A DNA stretch of 64,000 bases from Kutzneria buriramensis (GTDB taxonomy: Bacteria > Actinomycetota > Actinomycetes > Mycobacteriales > Pseudonocardiaceae). The notes under the pieces are model-generated. The model was not told the DNA's origin. It saw only the letters and a program-made list of their open reading frames with translations, and did not search any database. The stretch is from positions 248,001-312,000 of the forward strand of contig NZ_QUNO01000006.1 in NCBI RefSeq assembly GCF_003387475.1. The letters are read 5' to 3'. Below, piece by piece: positions 44,190-53,412 of this stretch (positions are counted from its first letter, which is position 1; each line of letters opens with the position of its first letter). Made by a program: the position numbers and the translations under genes.

Positions 44190-45791
44190 ATGAAGGTCAT
44201 CGTGGACCTCACCCGGTGTCAGGGATACGCGCAGTGTGCGTTCGCCGCGCCAGAGGTGTTCGCCATGCGGGGGGACGAGGCGTTGCTGTACGACTCGGAT
44301 CCGGGCCAGGGCCAGCGGGAGAGGATCGAACGGGCGGTGGCCGCCTGCCCGGTCCAGGCCATCCTCGTCGACCGGGAGGGCGGGCGGCACCGCCTGTCGC
44401 CCGAGACCTCGCGCGGCCTCGGCGAGGAGATGGAGCGCATTGGGCGCATCGTCATCGTCGGCGCCTCGCTGGCCGGCCTGCGGGCCGCCTCGGTGCTGCG
44501 CCGGGAGGGCTTCGCCGGCTCGCTGACCATGATCGGCGACGAAGCTCATCCGCCGTACGACCGGCCGCCGCTGTCCAAGCAGGTCCTGATCGGCCGCGCC
44601 TCGGCACAGGGCACCGTGCTGCCCCGCCATGACGAGTTCGATGTGCGCTGGCGGTTGGGGGTCCCGGCCACGGGTCTCGACCTGGGCGGCAAGCAGGTGA
44701 TCCTGGCCGATGGCCAGCGCGTGCGATTCGACCGGATGCTCATCGCGACCGGGTTGCGGGCCCGCGCGTGGCCGAAGGAGACAGCGGCCGGACTCGACGG
44801 GGTGTGCACGATCCGCACCCCGGAGGACGCGGAGGGACTGCGCAGGCGACTGGCCGCCGGCCCCAGCCGGGTGCTGGTCATCGGCGCCGGGTTCACCGGC
44901 TGCGAGGTGGCTGCCGCGTGCCGCGAGCTGGACGTGCTGGTCACCATGGTCGACCGGGGACCCGCGCCGCTGGCGGGGGCCCTGGGCGCGGTGATCGGCC
45001 GTATCGCGGCCCAGATGCATCGCGACCACGGGGTCGACCTGCGCTGCGGCGTTCAGGTCGAGGCGCTGGAAGGCGACCGGGACGGGCGGCTGCGGCGGGC
45101 CCGACTGTCCGACGGCACCACGATGGAGGTCGATGTGGCGGTGGCCGCGCTGGGCAGTGTCCGCAACGTCGAGTGGCTGGAGGGCGCGGGGCTGGCGGCG
45201 GGGCCGTGGGGTGTGGCCTGCGACGCCGGCTGTCGGGCTGTCGATGCCAACGGTGTCGTCACCGACGATGTGTTCGTCGCCGGCGACGTGGCGCGCTTCC
45301 CCCATCCCGTCTACGGCTTCCAGTACCTCGCCCTCGAACACTGGGGAAACGCCGTCGCCCAGGCGGAGATCGCCGCCCACAACATGATCAGCCCACAGAG
45401 CCGGCGCTGGGCGCACCTGGCGCTGCCGGAGTTCTGGTCCACGCAGTACGACGCCGAGATCAAGTCGGTCGGCGTCCCGACCTACGCCGACCAGGTCGTC
45501 ATCCCCCAGGGATCGGTGGCCCAACGCCGCTTCGTCGCCGTGTACGGCTACCGCGGGCGCATCACCGCCGCGGTCGCCTTCAACCAGTCCAAGTGGCTGG
45601 AGTTCTACGCGGGACTGATCAACCAGGCGGCCCCGTTCCCGCCGTCCTTCCGCACTGTCGACCAGCCTCCCGACGTGCACCCGGTGCCGGCCGAGGTGCC
45701 GGTGCGGCCCACCTATCAGGCCACCGTCGTGGTCACCGGCCACACCCCTGGCCAGCGGCGGGCCACGTTGGTACGCCGACCGTACCTGTGA
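44190..45791 (+). CDS. Ferredoxin-ferredoxin reductase fusion
   Basis: 533 residues. Residues 1-65 are a [3Fe-4S]-type ferredoxin (C10, C16, C53; the spacing lacks the fourth Cys of a 4Fe cluster). From residue 84 a flavoprotein follows: FAD site IVIVGASLAGLRAA (87-100), NAD site VLVIGAGFTGCEVAA, and the GDVARFPHP motif near the C-terminal half. The fusion would pass electrons from NAD(P)H via FAD to the Fe-S domain and on to the P450 encoded directly downstream. ATG 44190 follows GGAGG. Natural fusions of this type are uncommon compared with separate genes. Confidence 0.9.
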   Translation: MKVIVDLTRCQGYAQCAFAAPEVFAMRGDEALLYDSDPGQGQRERIERAVAACPVQAILVDREGGRHRLSPETSRGLGEEMERIGRIVIVGASLAGLRAASVLRREGFAGSLTMIGDEAHPPYDRPPLSKQVLIGRASAQGTVLPRHDEFDVRWRLGVPATGLDLGGKQVILADGQRVRFDRMLIATGLRARAWPKETAAGLDGVCTIRTPEDAEGLRRRLAAGPSRVLVIGAGFTGCEVAAACRELDVLVTMVDRGPAPLAGALGAVIGRIAAQMHRDHGVDLRCGVQVEALEGDRDGRLRRARLSDGTTMEVDVAVAALGSVRNVEWLEGAGLAAGPWGVACDAGCRAVDANGVVTDDVFVAGDVARFPHPVYGFQYLALEHWGNAVAQAEIAAHNMISPQSRRWAHLALPEFWSTQYDAEIKSVGVPTYADQVVIPQGSVAQRRFVAVYGYRGRITAAVAFNQSKWLEFYAGLINQAAPFPPSFRTVDQPPDVHPVPAEVPVRPTYQATVVVTGHTPGQRRATLVRRPYL

Positions 45792-45808
45792 CACCGGAGA
45801 TGCCGACC

Positions 45809-47050
45809 ATGACCGGAAGCAGCGTCTGGCAGCAGATTCTCGACCACTCCCACCGCGCCGACCCGTACCCGCTCTACACCGAGCTGCGCAAGACACCCGT
45901 GCGGCAGGTCGAGGACGGCAGCTACGTGGTGAGCACCTACCCGGAGATCGTCGCCCTGCTGCACGACCCGCGGCTGAGCTCGGATCTGCGCCATCTTCCC
46001 GAGATGGGCACCGTGTCCGGCGAAGGCCCTGGGCTGCCGCCGAGTTTCATCCGGCTCGACCCACCCGAGCACGACCGGATCCGGCGCCTGCTGACGTGGG
46101 ATTTCGGGCCTCCGCACCGCCCCGGTCGCGTCGACGGCATGCTGCCCGACATGCGGGTGATCGTCACCGGCCTCATCGACGACCTGGTGGGCAAGACGCG
46201 GGTGGACATCGTCGACGAGTTCGCCTATCCGTTCCCGGTCACGGTGATCTGCCGGCTGTTGGACGTGCCTCGCGAGGACGAACCGCGCTTCCAGGCGTTG
46301 TCCGACGCGCTCATCCAGGTCGCCGACCCGACCACCGGATCGATCACCGAGCGGGACCGCCAACGGAACAAGGCCATGGCGAACCTGGGGCAGTACTTCG
46401 GCGGGCTGCTCGACGCCCGCGCCGACCAGCCCGCCGGCGACGACCTGCTCTCCGGACTGTTGCGGGCTTCCGGTGGCGACGAGCCGATGACCCGCGCACA
46501 GGTGCTGGCCAACGCGGCACTGCTGCTCGTCGCCGGCCACGAGACGACCGTCAACCTCATCACCAACGGCATGCTCACCCTGCTGCGGCACCCCGAGGTG
46601 CTCGACCGGCTCCGTCGCGGCGAGGAACCCGATCTGGCCGCCCGGGTGGTCGAGGAACTCCTGCGCTACGAACCACCCGTGCACCTCCTGCCCGAAACCC
46701 GCAACACCCTCGACGACATCGAGATCGCCGGTGTCACCATTCCCGCGGGGTCACGAGTGACACTCGTGCTCGCCGCCGGCAGCCGCGACCCGGCGTTGAC
46801 CCCTGACCCGGATCGTTTCGATCCGGACCGCGCGCACAACGAGCACCTGGGCTTCGGCGGCGGCGTCCACTACTGCTTCGGCGCCCCGCTGGCCCGTCCC
46901 GAGACCCGGATCGCCCTCACCGAGCTCGCGCAGCGGCTGCGCAACCCCCGACTCGTCGCCGACCCGCCGCCCTACCGGGCGAATCCCGGCCTGCGCGGTC
47001 CTCGGCACCTCTTCGTCGACATCGACGCCGTCGACCCCGCCCGGCCATGA
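45809..47050 (+). CDS. Cytochrome P450
   Basis: 413 residues. I-helix AGHETT, K-helix ExxR in EELLRYEPP, and haem loop FGGGVHYCFGAPLAR with the axial C356 are all intact, so an active class I P450 is expected. Start: ATG 45809 has GGAG at good distance; GTG 45788 overlapping the reductase stop (GTGA) and ATG 45800 are alternatives. Its electron donor is almost surely the fusion protein upstream. Substrate unknown; no biosynthetic genes are near. Last gene of the operon. Confidence 0.92.
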   Translation: MTGSSVWQQILDHSHRADPYPLYTELRKTPVRQVEDGSYVVSTYPEIVALLHDPRLSSDLRHLPEMGTVSGEGPGLPPSFIRLDPPEHDRIRRLLTWDFGPPHRPGRVDGMLPDMRVIVTGLIDDLVGKTRVDIVDEFAYPFPVTVICRLLDVPREDEPRFQALSDALIQVADPTTGSITERDRQRNKAMANLGQYFGGLLDARADQPAGDDLLSGLLRASGGDEPMTRAQVLANAALLLVAGHETTVNLITNGMLTLLRHPEVLDRLRRGEEPDLAARVVEELLRYEPPVHLLPETRNTLDDIEIAGVTIPAGSRVTLVLAAGSRDPALTPDPDRFDPDRAHNEHLGFGGGVHYCFGAPLARPETRIALTELAQRLRNPRLVADPPPYRANPGLRGPRHLFVDIDAVDPARP

Positions 47051-47066
47051 TCTGACTCGTCCGTTG

Positions 47067-50000
47067 TCATCGGTAGGAGACGACCAGCGGCTGTCCGGTC
47101 GACTGGGTGGGGGCGGTGACGGTGATCGTCCGCGTGGTGGCGTTCCAGGTGAAGGAACTACTCCGCCCGTTGACGGAGACGCTGCTCGGTGCCGACGCGT
47201 TCGTGAAGGCCACGGTCCACTGGCGCTGCGTGACCTGCCCGGCGAAGCTGCCCATGGCCGGCCCGATCCGGACCTGGTGCTGGCTGTCCGTGTACTGGAT
47301 CGGCGTGGACGCGCTGTGCTTGGCGTCGGTGCCGTTGTCCTCGTACAAGGCAGTCTGGCCGTCGGCGCCGCCGGACGCAGTCACGGTCGCCTTGGTCAGC
47401 GGGTTCTGCACGTCGTTGGCGACGTTCGACGTGCGGGTGGTGACGATGCCGCCGGAACGCACGAACACCGGCATGGTGCTGAGGTCGGTGCTGACGTTCT
47501 GCGTCGTGCCGCCGGCGTAGGTCTTGCCGGTGAAGTAGTCCGTCCAGCTGCTGCCGGGCGGGAACCAGACCGACGTGGTCGCGGTGCTGCCCGGCGTCGT
47601 CACCGGCGCCACCAGCACATCCGGCCCGTACAGGTACTCGTTGCCGTCCTGGGCGTACGCGTCCTGCTCGTTCGGGTACTGGAGGTAGAGTGGCCGCACC
47701 ACCGGCAGCCCGCTGGTGGCCAGCGTGTACGTGTACGGGACGAGATCCTCGCGCAGGTTCAGGAACTTCTCGGCGGAGTTCTTCGCGTCCGTGCCGTACT
47801 GCCAGGGCAGACGGTCGCTGTGGTTGCCGTGCAGCCGGTCGATCGGCTGGAACGTGCCGAGCTGCACCCACCGGGCGTAGAGGTCGTCGGGATCCTTGGT
47901 GCTGCCCGGTTCCGAGCCGGCGGCCTGCGTGCCGTCGTTGTTGAAGCCGCCGATGTCGTGGCTCACCGCGGAAAGGCCGGTCGCCGCCGACTCGCCGGGG
48001 GTGTAGCCGACTTCCCACTTCAGCACCGACCAGTTGGACGTGGTGTCACCGGTGAAGTGCATGGTGGTCCGCTTGTCGGCCCACGGCCCGGTCGGCAGCC
48101 CCGCCTGCCCGCTGTAGCCGCCGGCCTGGAGCGACCCGTACGCCCGGGAGAACGCGAAGCCGCGGCCGATCAGCTTGTCGCTGTCGGTGGCGTACTGCTG
48201 GTTGATCCACGCGTCCGGCGTGACGCCCGGCAGCGACGAGAAGGAGTTGTCGCAGCACCAGTCCAGCCACCAGAAGTCCGCGCCCTGCTGCTCCATCGCC
48301 TGGTGCAGGTCGAAGTAGGCCTTGAGCTGGTCGGGCTGGCCCCAGTCGAAGACGTAGGTGTCGCCGGACTTGGCGAGCCCGTTGTGGGCGGTGGCCTGTG
48401 CCTGCGCGAACTGGGGGTCGTTCGGCACGATGCTGGAGTGGATGTTGAGGGTGTTGTGCAGCCCCTGCGCCGCCGACCAGTCGAAGAAACCCTGGGGATC
48501 GGGGAACTTCGCCGGATCCATCTCCCAACCGTCCCACGTGCTCGGGGACTTGAAGTCGGTGTCGGTGACCAGCACGTCCAGCGGCACGCCGTCGGCGCGG
48601 AACTTCGGCAGGATGGTGTTCTCGTACTGGGCGGCGGTCCGGTCGTAGTACTCGGAGTACCAGACCCCGTAGGCCCAGCGGGGGAGGAGCTCGGAGGGGC
48701 CGGTCAGCCGCGCCAGGTCGGACAACCCGCGCTGGTAGTCGTGGCCGTAGCCGAAGACGTAGCCGTCCTGGTAGGGGAGCCCGCTGTGGCCGGGCCGCTG
48801 GCTGACGGTTCCGTTGCTGTACAAGGCCGACGTGGTGTCGTCGAGCAGGCTCCAGCCGTCCTGGTACAGAAGGCCGGGCGTGGTGACCGCGTAGCCGTTC
48901 ACGCCGTCGAGGCCGCGGCGGTAGCCGCCGAGCGGGGCGTGCGGGGCCAGCAGCGGAGAGCCGGTGGGCGTCACCGCGACGGTGTCGATGTTCAGCTGGC
49001 AGCTGTTGGCGTCCGGACATCCGATCGCCACGTCATTTGCGCCGGCTTGAAGCGTGACCGGGGTGGCGATCGTGCGCCAGGCGTCCCAGCTGCTGGTGGT
49101 CGGCAGCGACACGGGAGTGCCCTGCACGGTCACCGGCCGCGGGGCCGGCTGGGCGTTGGAGTACCGCAGCTGCAAGGCATACGTGCCGGCTGCCGGCACG
49201 CCGGTGACGTGGATCGTGTCGCTGGCGCCGGTGCCGAGACCGGCGACGAAGCCGCTGCCGGAGAAGTCGTTGTGGTCGGTGGCCAGCGACGCCGAGCCGC
49301 CGAACGCGCCGGCCTCCGCCTCGCACACGCCCCCGTACGCGCAGGTGCTGGCCGCCGGTGGGGGAGGAGCGGGGTAGCCCGCGCCGGGGGTGACCAGCGC
49401 GAGGCTGTCGATGTTCACGTTGCCGGAGTCGTTGGGGCCACGGGCGATCGTGACGTTGTGCGTGCCGGCCGTCAGCGTGAGGGTCGTGGACACCAGCGCC
49501 CACGTGTTCCAGTCCGCAGTGGTCGGCAGGGTGAGGGTGTGCGCGACGCCGTCCGCCGAGGCGGTCAGCGTGCGGGTCGTGTTCTGCCCGTCGCCGCCGG
49601 TCGCGTTGGCGTAGCGGGCGTCGAGCTGGTAGCTGCCGTCGGACGGCACCGTCACCTGGAACGACAGCGAGTTGCCGGTTCCCTGGAAGCCGGCGGCGAA
49701 GCCGCGGCCCGTGTAGCCGGTGTGGTCGTTGGCGACGGCGATGCCATTCAGCGTCAGGTCCTCGGCCTCGCAGAGCACGCCGGGGGAGCAGGAGGGGACC
49801 ACCCACGGCCGTCCGGTCACGGTCTGCGCGCCGGCCTTCAGCTGCACCTGGAGGTTGTCGCTGCTGAACGCGCCGGAGCCGGTCCTGTACCGCAGCGTCA
49901 GCGACCCCGTGTCGATGGTCAGCCAGCCGTTCGCGGTGGAAGTGCTGAACTGGGTGTTGGGGAAGCCGTCCCGGCCGATCGCGTTGAACGTCGGTGCGTC

Positions 50001-50186
50001 CACGAACTTCGTGTCGCCGGCGTACTCGGTGCGGATCAGCGTGGGCGAGAGGACCTCGAATCTGGCGTTGCCCGACGTCACGGCGTGCACGCGGGCGCGA
50101 GGCGCGGCTGAAGCCGCTGGTAGTTGGACGGACGTCGCGACCAGCAGCAGGGCCAGACCCGTCGCGACGCTGCGAACAGAGCTCAT
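47067..50186 (-). CDS. Secreted GH31 glycosidase with two CBM35/6-like modules
   Basis: 1039 residues with signal peptide SVATGLALLLVATSVQLPAA. After an N-terminal beta-sandwich two carbohydrate-binding modules begin with CEAEDLTLNG (about 135) and CEAEAGAFGG (about 285), inserted in or after that sandwich. The GH31 barrel follows, with nucleophile D642 in WWLDW and acid/base D714 in FTGDTTSNW. Family members cleave alpha-glucosides, alpha-xylosides or alpha-galactosides. The two CBM inserts suggest action on a polymer. Preceded by a LacI-type operator. Convergent with the P450 gene, 16 bp apart. Confidence 0.88.
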   Translation of the reverse strand: MSSVRSVATGLALLLVATSVQLPAASAAPRARVHAVTSGNARFEVLSPTLIRTEYAGDTKFVDAPTFNAIGRDGFPNTQFSTSTANGWLTIDTGSLTLRYRTGSGAFSSDNLQVQLKAGAQTVTGRPWVVPSCSPGVLCEAEDLTLNGIAVANDHTGYTGRGFAAGFQGTGNSLSFQVTVPSDGSYQLDARYANATGGDGQNTTRTLTASADGVAHTLTLPTTADWNTWALVSTTLTLTAGTHNVTIARGPNDSGNVNIDSLALVTPGAGYPAPPPPAASTCAYGGVCEAEAGAFGGSASLATDHNDFSGSGFVAGLGTGASDTIHVTGVPAAGTYALQLRYSNAQPAPRPVTVQGTPVSLPTTSSWDAWRTIATPVTLQAGANDVAIGCPDANSCQLNIDTVAVTPTGSPLLAPHAPLGGYRRGLDGVNGYAVTTPGLLYQDGWSLLDDTTSALYSNGTVSQRPGHSGLPYQDGYVFGYGHDYQRGLSDLARLTGPSELLPRWAYGVWYSEYYDRTAAQYENTILPKFRADGVPLDVLVTDTDFKSPSTWDGWEMDPAKFPDPQGFFDWSAAQGLHNTLNIHSSIVPNDPQFAQAQATAHNGLAKSGDTYVFDWGQPDQLKAYFDLHQAMEQQGADFWWLDWCCDNSFSSLPGVTPDAWINQQYATDSDKLIGRGFAFSRAYGSLQAGGYSGQAGLPTGPWADKRTTMHFTGDTTSNWSVLKWEVGYTPGESAATGLSAVSHDIGGFNNDGTQAAGSEPGSTKDPDDLYARWVQLGTFQPIDRLHGNHSDRLPWQYGTDAKNSAEKFLNLREDLVPYTYTLATSGLPVVRPLYLQYPNEQDAYAQDGNEYLYGPDVLVAPVTTPGSTATTSVWFPPGSSWTDYFTGKTYAGGTTQNVSTDLSTMPVFVRSGGIVTTRTSNVANDVQNPLTKATVTASGGADGQTALYEDNGTDAKHSASTPIQYTDSQHQVRIGPAMGSFAGQVTQRQWTVAFTNASAPSSVSVNGRSSSFTWNATTRTITVTAPTQSTGQPLVVSYR

Positions 50187-50229
50187 GGTCACTCCTCGGC
50201 GGCAGGGTTCGAGGTGACGCTCTGAATCG

Positions 50230-50279
50230 GTTCTACGGCCTCGACACAACGTTGTAAAGCATCTTGTCCACCATGGACA
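50230..50279 (-). promoter_or_regulatory. GH31 promoter with LacI-type operator
   Basis: On the minus strand TTTACA (50258-50253), 17-bp spacer, TAGAAC (50235-50230). ACAACGTTGT (50246-50255), a perfect palindrome with central CG as in LacI-family sites, overlaps the -35. Upstream is a second dyad TGTCCA-CCA-TGGACA (50265-50279), which could serve either divergent gene. Confidence 0.65.
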
Positions 50280-50298
50280 CGGGGTTGACGTGGGGGAA

Positions 50299-50910
50299 AT
50301 GTCAGGGACGTCCCGGATGCGAGGGCACGTCGCAACGGCGAAGGTGGCGGACGTGACGACATCCGATGACCAGCAGGTGGCCGAGCTCGAGGCGTTCGCG
50401 GCCGCGTACCGCGCCGCGGCGGCCGGCGTGAGCTACTCCGGGTGGCATGCCGGCGCGCGCACCGCTGGCAACAGACTGTTGGCCTATCACGACTCCGGCG
50501 CCGAGGCGGAGGTCGTCTTCCGGCCGGGGGAGCGGCCCCTGTTCAACATCATGCAGAACGGGCACCGCCGGCCCGACGACGACCGGCCGTTCACGGTGTG
50601 GAGCGTGACGCCGGCGATCTGCGGCACGGTCGAGCCGGGGGTGCGCCGGCTGGAGGTGATCAGCGGGACGGGCGCGGTCGTGCCGGCGGACATCGTGGCC
50701 CACACCTTCGCGGTGGACCTCCAGTTGGCCCCGCCGCCGGTGCTGCCGGACACGGCGTCGATCGACGACCGGCTGGACGAGGTCTGGGGCCTGAACGGGC
50801 AGGCGCACGAGCTTGCGCGGCGGCTGACGGCGCGGGTCCACGGCGACGACGGGCTGCTGTACGAGGGTTCTCTTCTGAACCTGAAGCACTATAACTTCAG
50901 TGACGACTGA
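50299..50910 (+). CDS. Hypothetical protein
   Basis: 203 residues if ATG 50299 is used; later in-frame GTGs near 50353 are also possible. No family recognised. Mixed alpha/beta with conserved-looking segments LLAYHDSGAEAEVVFRPGE and PFTVWSVTPAICGTVEPG; no signal peptide, TM segment or cofactor motif. Codon bias is normal. Its last codons (HYNFSDD) and stop lie within a repeated dyad whose second copy follows the next gene. Confidence 0.6.
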   Translation: MSGTSRMRGHVATAKVADVTTSDDQQVAELEAFAAAYRAAAAGVSYSGWHAGARTAGNRLLAYHDSGAEAEVVFRPGERPLFNIMQNGHRRPDDDRPFTVWSVTPAICGTVEPGVRRLEVISGTGAVVPADIVAHTFAVDLQLAPPPVLPDTASIDDRLDEVWGLNGQAHELARRLTARVHGDDGLLYEGSLLNLKHYNFSDD

Positions 50911-50919
50911 AAACAGTCC
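50888..50919 (+). repeat. 32-bp repeat, copy 1, with dyad TTCAGT-GACG-ACTGAA
   Basis: Matches 52344-52375 at 26 of 32 positions by hand alignment (starts ACTATA-CTTCAGTG). The dyad at 50896-50911 is perfect and covers the stop codon of the preceding gene. Located 80 bp before the M20 peptidase start. Confidence 0.55.
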
Positions 50920-50998
50920 GACCGGAAGGGCCGGAGCCAACAGCGGCCAGGAGTCCCGAAGATCGGGACGGGGCCGCCGCCGATGGTAGGAATGGCGG

Positions 50999-52339
50999 GT
51001 GAGCGAGCTCCAGAAGACGGATGACGGGTTGCGGCTGGCCGAGCGGGAAGCGGTGGAACTCGCCAGTGAGCTGATCCAGATCGACACCACCAACACCGGG
51101 GATCCCGCGACGCTGGTGGGGGAGCGGGCGGCCGCCGAGTACGTGGCGGGCAAGCTCGCCGAGGTCGGCTACGAGACGACGTACGTGGAGTCGGGGGACC
51201 AGGGGCCCGGCCGTGGCAACGTGGTCGTGCGCCTGGCCGGCGCGGATCCCAGCAGGGGAGCGCTGCTGGTGCACGGCCACCTGGACGTGGTGCCGGCGGA
51301 CGCGTCGGAGTGGTCGGTGCACCCGTTCTCCGGCGCCGTCCAGGACGGCTACGTGTGGGGCCGCGGCGCCGTCGACATGAAGGACATGGTGGCGATGAGC
51401 CTGGCGGTGGCCCGCCGGCTCAAGCGGGACGGCATCGTGCCCCGGCGGGACATCGTGTTCGCCTTCCTGGCCGACGAGGAGGCCGGCGGGCAGCAGGGGG
51501 CGAGCTGGCTGGTGGACAACCGGCCGGAGCTGTTCGAGGGCTGCACGGAGGCGATCAGCGAGGTCGGCGGCTACTCGATCACGCTCAAGGACGGCGTGCG
51601 GGCGTACCTGGTGGAGACCGCCGAGAAGGGCATCGCCTGGCTCAAGCTGCGGGTGCGCGGCCGCGCCGGGCACGGCTCGATGGTGGCGGAGGACAACGCC
51701 GTCACCAAGCTGTCCGAGGCCGTGGCCCGGCTCGGCCGGCACCGATTCCCGGTGGTGCTCACGGATTCCGTGCGCGAGTTCCTCGCCGGCGTCACCGAGC
51801 TGACCGGCCTGGAGTTCCCCGAGGACGATCTGGACGGCGCGATCGCCAAGCTGGGCGGCATCTCCCGGCTCGTCGGCGCAACGCTGCGGGACACCGCCAA
51901 CCCGACCATGCTCAACGCCGGCTACAAGGCGAACGTGATCCCGTCGGTGGCGGAGGCGGCCGTCGACTGCCGGATCCTGCCGGGCCGTGAGGAGGCGTTC
52001 GAGCGGGAGCTGGCCGAGATCCTGGGGCCGGACGTGGAGCGGGAGTGGCTGAGCCTGCCGCCGGTGGAGACGACGTTCGACGGGGCCCTGGTGGACCGGA
52101 TGCACAGCTCGATCCTGGCCGAGGACCCGGGGGCGAAGCTGCTGCCGTACATGCTGTCCGGCGGCACGGACGCGAAGTCGTTCCAGCGGCTGGGGATCCG
52201 CAACTTCGGCTTCGCGCCGCTGAAGCTGCCCGACGACCTGGACTTCACGGCGCTGTTCCACGGCGTCGACGAGCGGGTCCCGGTCGAGGCCCTCGAGTTC
52301 GGCACCCGCGTCCTGGATCGCTTCCTTCGAGAGGCATGA
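50999..52339 (+). CDS. M20-family metallopeptidase
   Basis: 446 residues from GTG 50999. Zinc ligands and catalytic residues of the M20/M25/M40 group are visible: LLVHGHLDVVPA, GRGAVDMKD and FLADEEAGG, followed by a dimerisation domain containing GRAGHGSM and a final FFH-type His (ALFHGVDERV). Acts on dipeptides or N-acyl amino acids in the cytoplasm. A homologue (Rv2141c) lies near lppL in mycobacteria, and the LppL-like gene is 4 kb away here. Bracketed by two copies of a dyad. Confidence 0.9.
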   Translation: MSELQKTDDGLRLAEREAVELASELIQIDTTNTGDPATLVGERAAAEYVAGKLAEVGYETTYVESGDQGPGRGNVVVRLAGADPSRGALLVHGHLDVVPADASEWSVHPFSGAVQDGYVWGRGAVDMKDMVAMSLAVARRLKRDGIVPRRDIVFAFLADEEAGGQQGASWLVDNRPELFEGCTEAISEVGGYSITLKDGVRAYLVETAEKGIAWLKLRVRGRAGHGSMVAEDNAVTKLSEAVARLGRHRFPVVLTDSVREFLAGVTELTGLEFPEDDLDGAIAKLGGISRLVGATLRDTANPTMLNAGYKANVIPSVAEAAVDCRILPGREEAFERELAEILGPDVEREWLSLPPVETTFDGALVDRMHSSILAEDPGAKLLPYMLSGGTDAKSFQRLGIRNFGFAPLKLPDDLDFTALFHGVDERVPVEALEFGTRVLDRFLREA

Positions 52340-52343
52340 TAGT

Positions 52344-52375
52344 ACTATAGCTTCAGTGGCGACTAAAACTAATCC
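52344..52375 (+). repeat. 32-bp repeat, copy 2, with dyad TTCAGT-GGCG-ACTAAA
   Basis: Second copy of the element at 50888, just after the M20 stop. The dyad has one mismatch. The two copies may be binding sites of one regulator or remnants of a small repeat family. Confidence 0.55.
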
Positions 52376-52413
52376 CACTCGCCACAACACAAGCCAAACC
52401 GCTGAAGAGCGAA

Positions 52414-52450
52414 CCCGGCCGCGTCGCACCGAGTCCCAGGCGCGGCCGGG
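52414..52450. terminator. Terminator hairpin between convergent genes
   Basis: CCCGGCCGCG pairs with CGCGGCCGGG across a 17-nt loop, between the M20 gene and the convergent hypothetical gene. Confidence 0.7.
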
Positions 52451-52473
52451 CAGTGGAGGTCGGACTCGCCGGG

Positions 52474-52914
52474 TCAGAAGGTGATCTCCGCGAAGGGGTC
52501 GGCCGGGATCACACCCTCCGGCATGACGAGTCGGGCCCGCTCGGTGATCGCCTCGAAGCGGTTGTACTGGTCAAGCAGGTTCTGATGGCTGGACCAGTCG
52601 GCGCTCAGGCCGGTCACCATCTCCGGCACGGTCCGGATGATCCTGACCAGCTCGCTCAGCTGTGAGGTCACCCGCCACTGGGCGCCGAAGTCGGCGGCGG
52701 CCAGGTCCACGGCCGCCGAGTAGGCGTCGTTGTGCCGGCTCATCTCCAGCACCCACGCCTCGCCGGCGACGGGGTTGGTGCCGACCAGGGCGTGCGTGGC
52801 CTGATCCACCTGGGTCACCTGGGCGAGATCCTGGGTCGAGAGGAAGCTGAGCGCCTTCTCCTTGACGTCCAGCGTCAGCGAGCTCCACACCCGGTCCGGG
52901 TCGTTCGGGTTCAC
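52474..52914 (-). CDS. Hypothetical helical protein
   Basis: 146 residues from GTG 52914, with AGGAGG at ideal distance. Unrecognised; predominantly helical, ending in PADPFAEITF. No TM or signal segment. Convergent with M20 and followed by a terminator. Function unknown. Confidence 0.7.
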   Translation of the reverse strand: MNPNDPDRVWSSLTLDVKEKALSFLSTQDLAQVTQVDQATHALVGTNPVAGEAWVLEMSRHNDAYSAAVDLAAADFGAQWRVTSQLSELVRIIRTVPEMVTGLSADWSSHQNLLDQYNRFEAITERARLVMPEGVIPADPFAEITF

Positions 52915-53170
52915 GTGTCCTCCTGGGGTCTCGGCCGTTCGGGCCGTAGCACACGTGGGGCGCGGCGCCGTCCAGATACCGGCCGGCCGAGACCACCGGG
53001 TCGGCGCCACCCGACTGGCGTCAGGGTCACGTCGGAATTCGAAATGGCGACATGGCCGACCGGTTGTCCACCGCCATTGTTCGCCCCTCGGGCAATATCG
53101 CCTTCACCATTGATCGCGCGGCGGGCGTTGTCGCGGTTGTTGAGTACGGTGATCCCTGTCGAGAGAATGG

Positions 53171-53407
53171 ATGAGGATGACTCGGAAACTCTTCGTCGCC
53201 GGCCTGACGGCCCTGGGATTGCTGGCGTTCGCGGGCGCGGCGTTGGCCGAGGCCCAGGCCGAGCCGCCGAAGTTCATCGGGACGTACAGCCGGGCGGCCT
53301 GCATCGGGACGGCGTCGTACCTCAATCTGCATTCGGAGCCGCCGTTCGATTATTACTGCGTGAACCGGCCCGGCGGCAGGTCCGACCTCTATCGGAATCA
53401 GGGCTGA
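53171..53407 (+). CDS. Small secreted protein
   Basis: 78 residues: signal peptide MRMTRKLFVAGLTALGLLAF with cleavage after ALA, leaving about 50 residues with two cysteines (in AACIG and YYCVN) that could form one disulphide. No family recognised. A GAGAGAATGG stretch precedes the ATG. Convergent with the TPR gene, 5 bp apart. Confidence 0.65.
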   Translation: MRMTRKLFVAGLTALGLLAFAGAALAEAQAEPPKFIGTYSRAACIGTASYLNLHSEPPFDYYCVNRPGGRSDLYRNQG

Positions 53408-53412
53408 GGATT

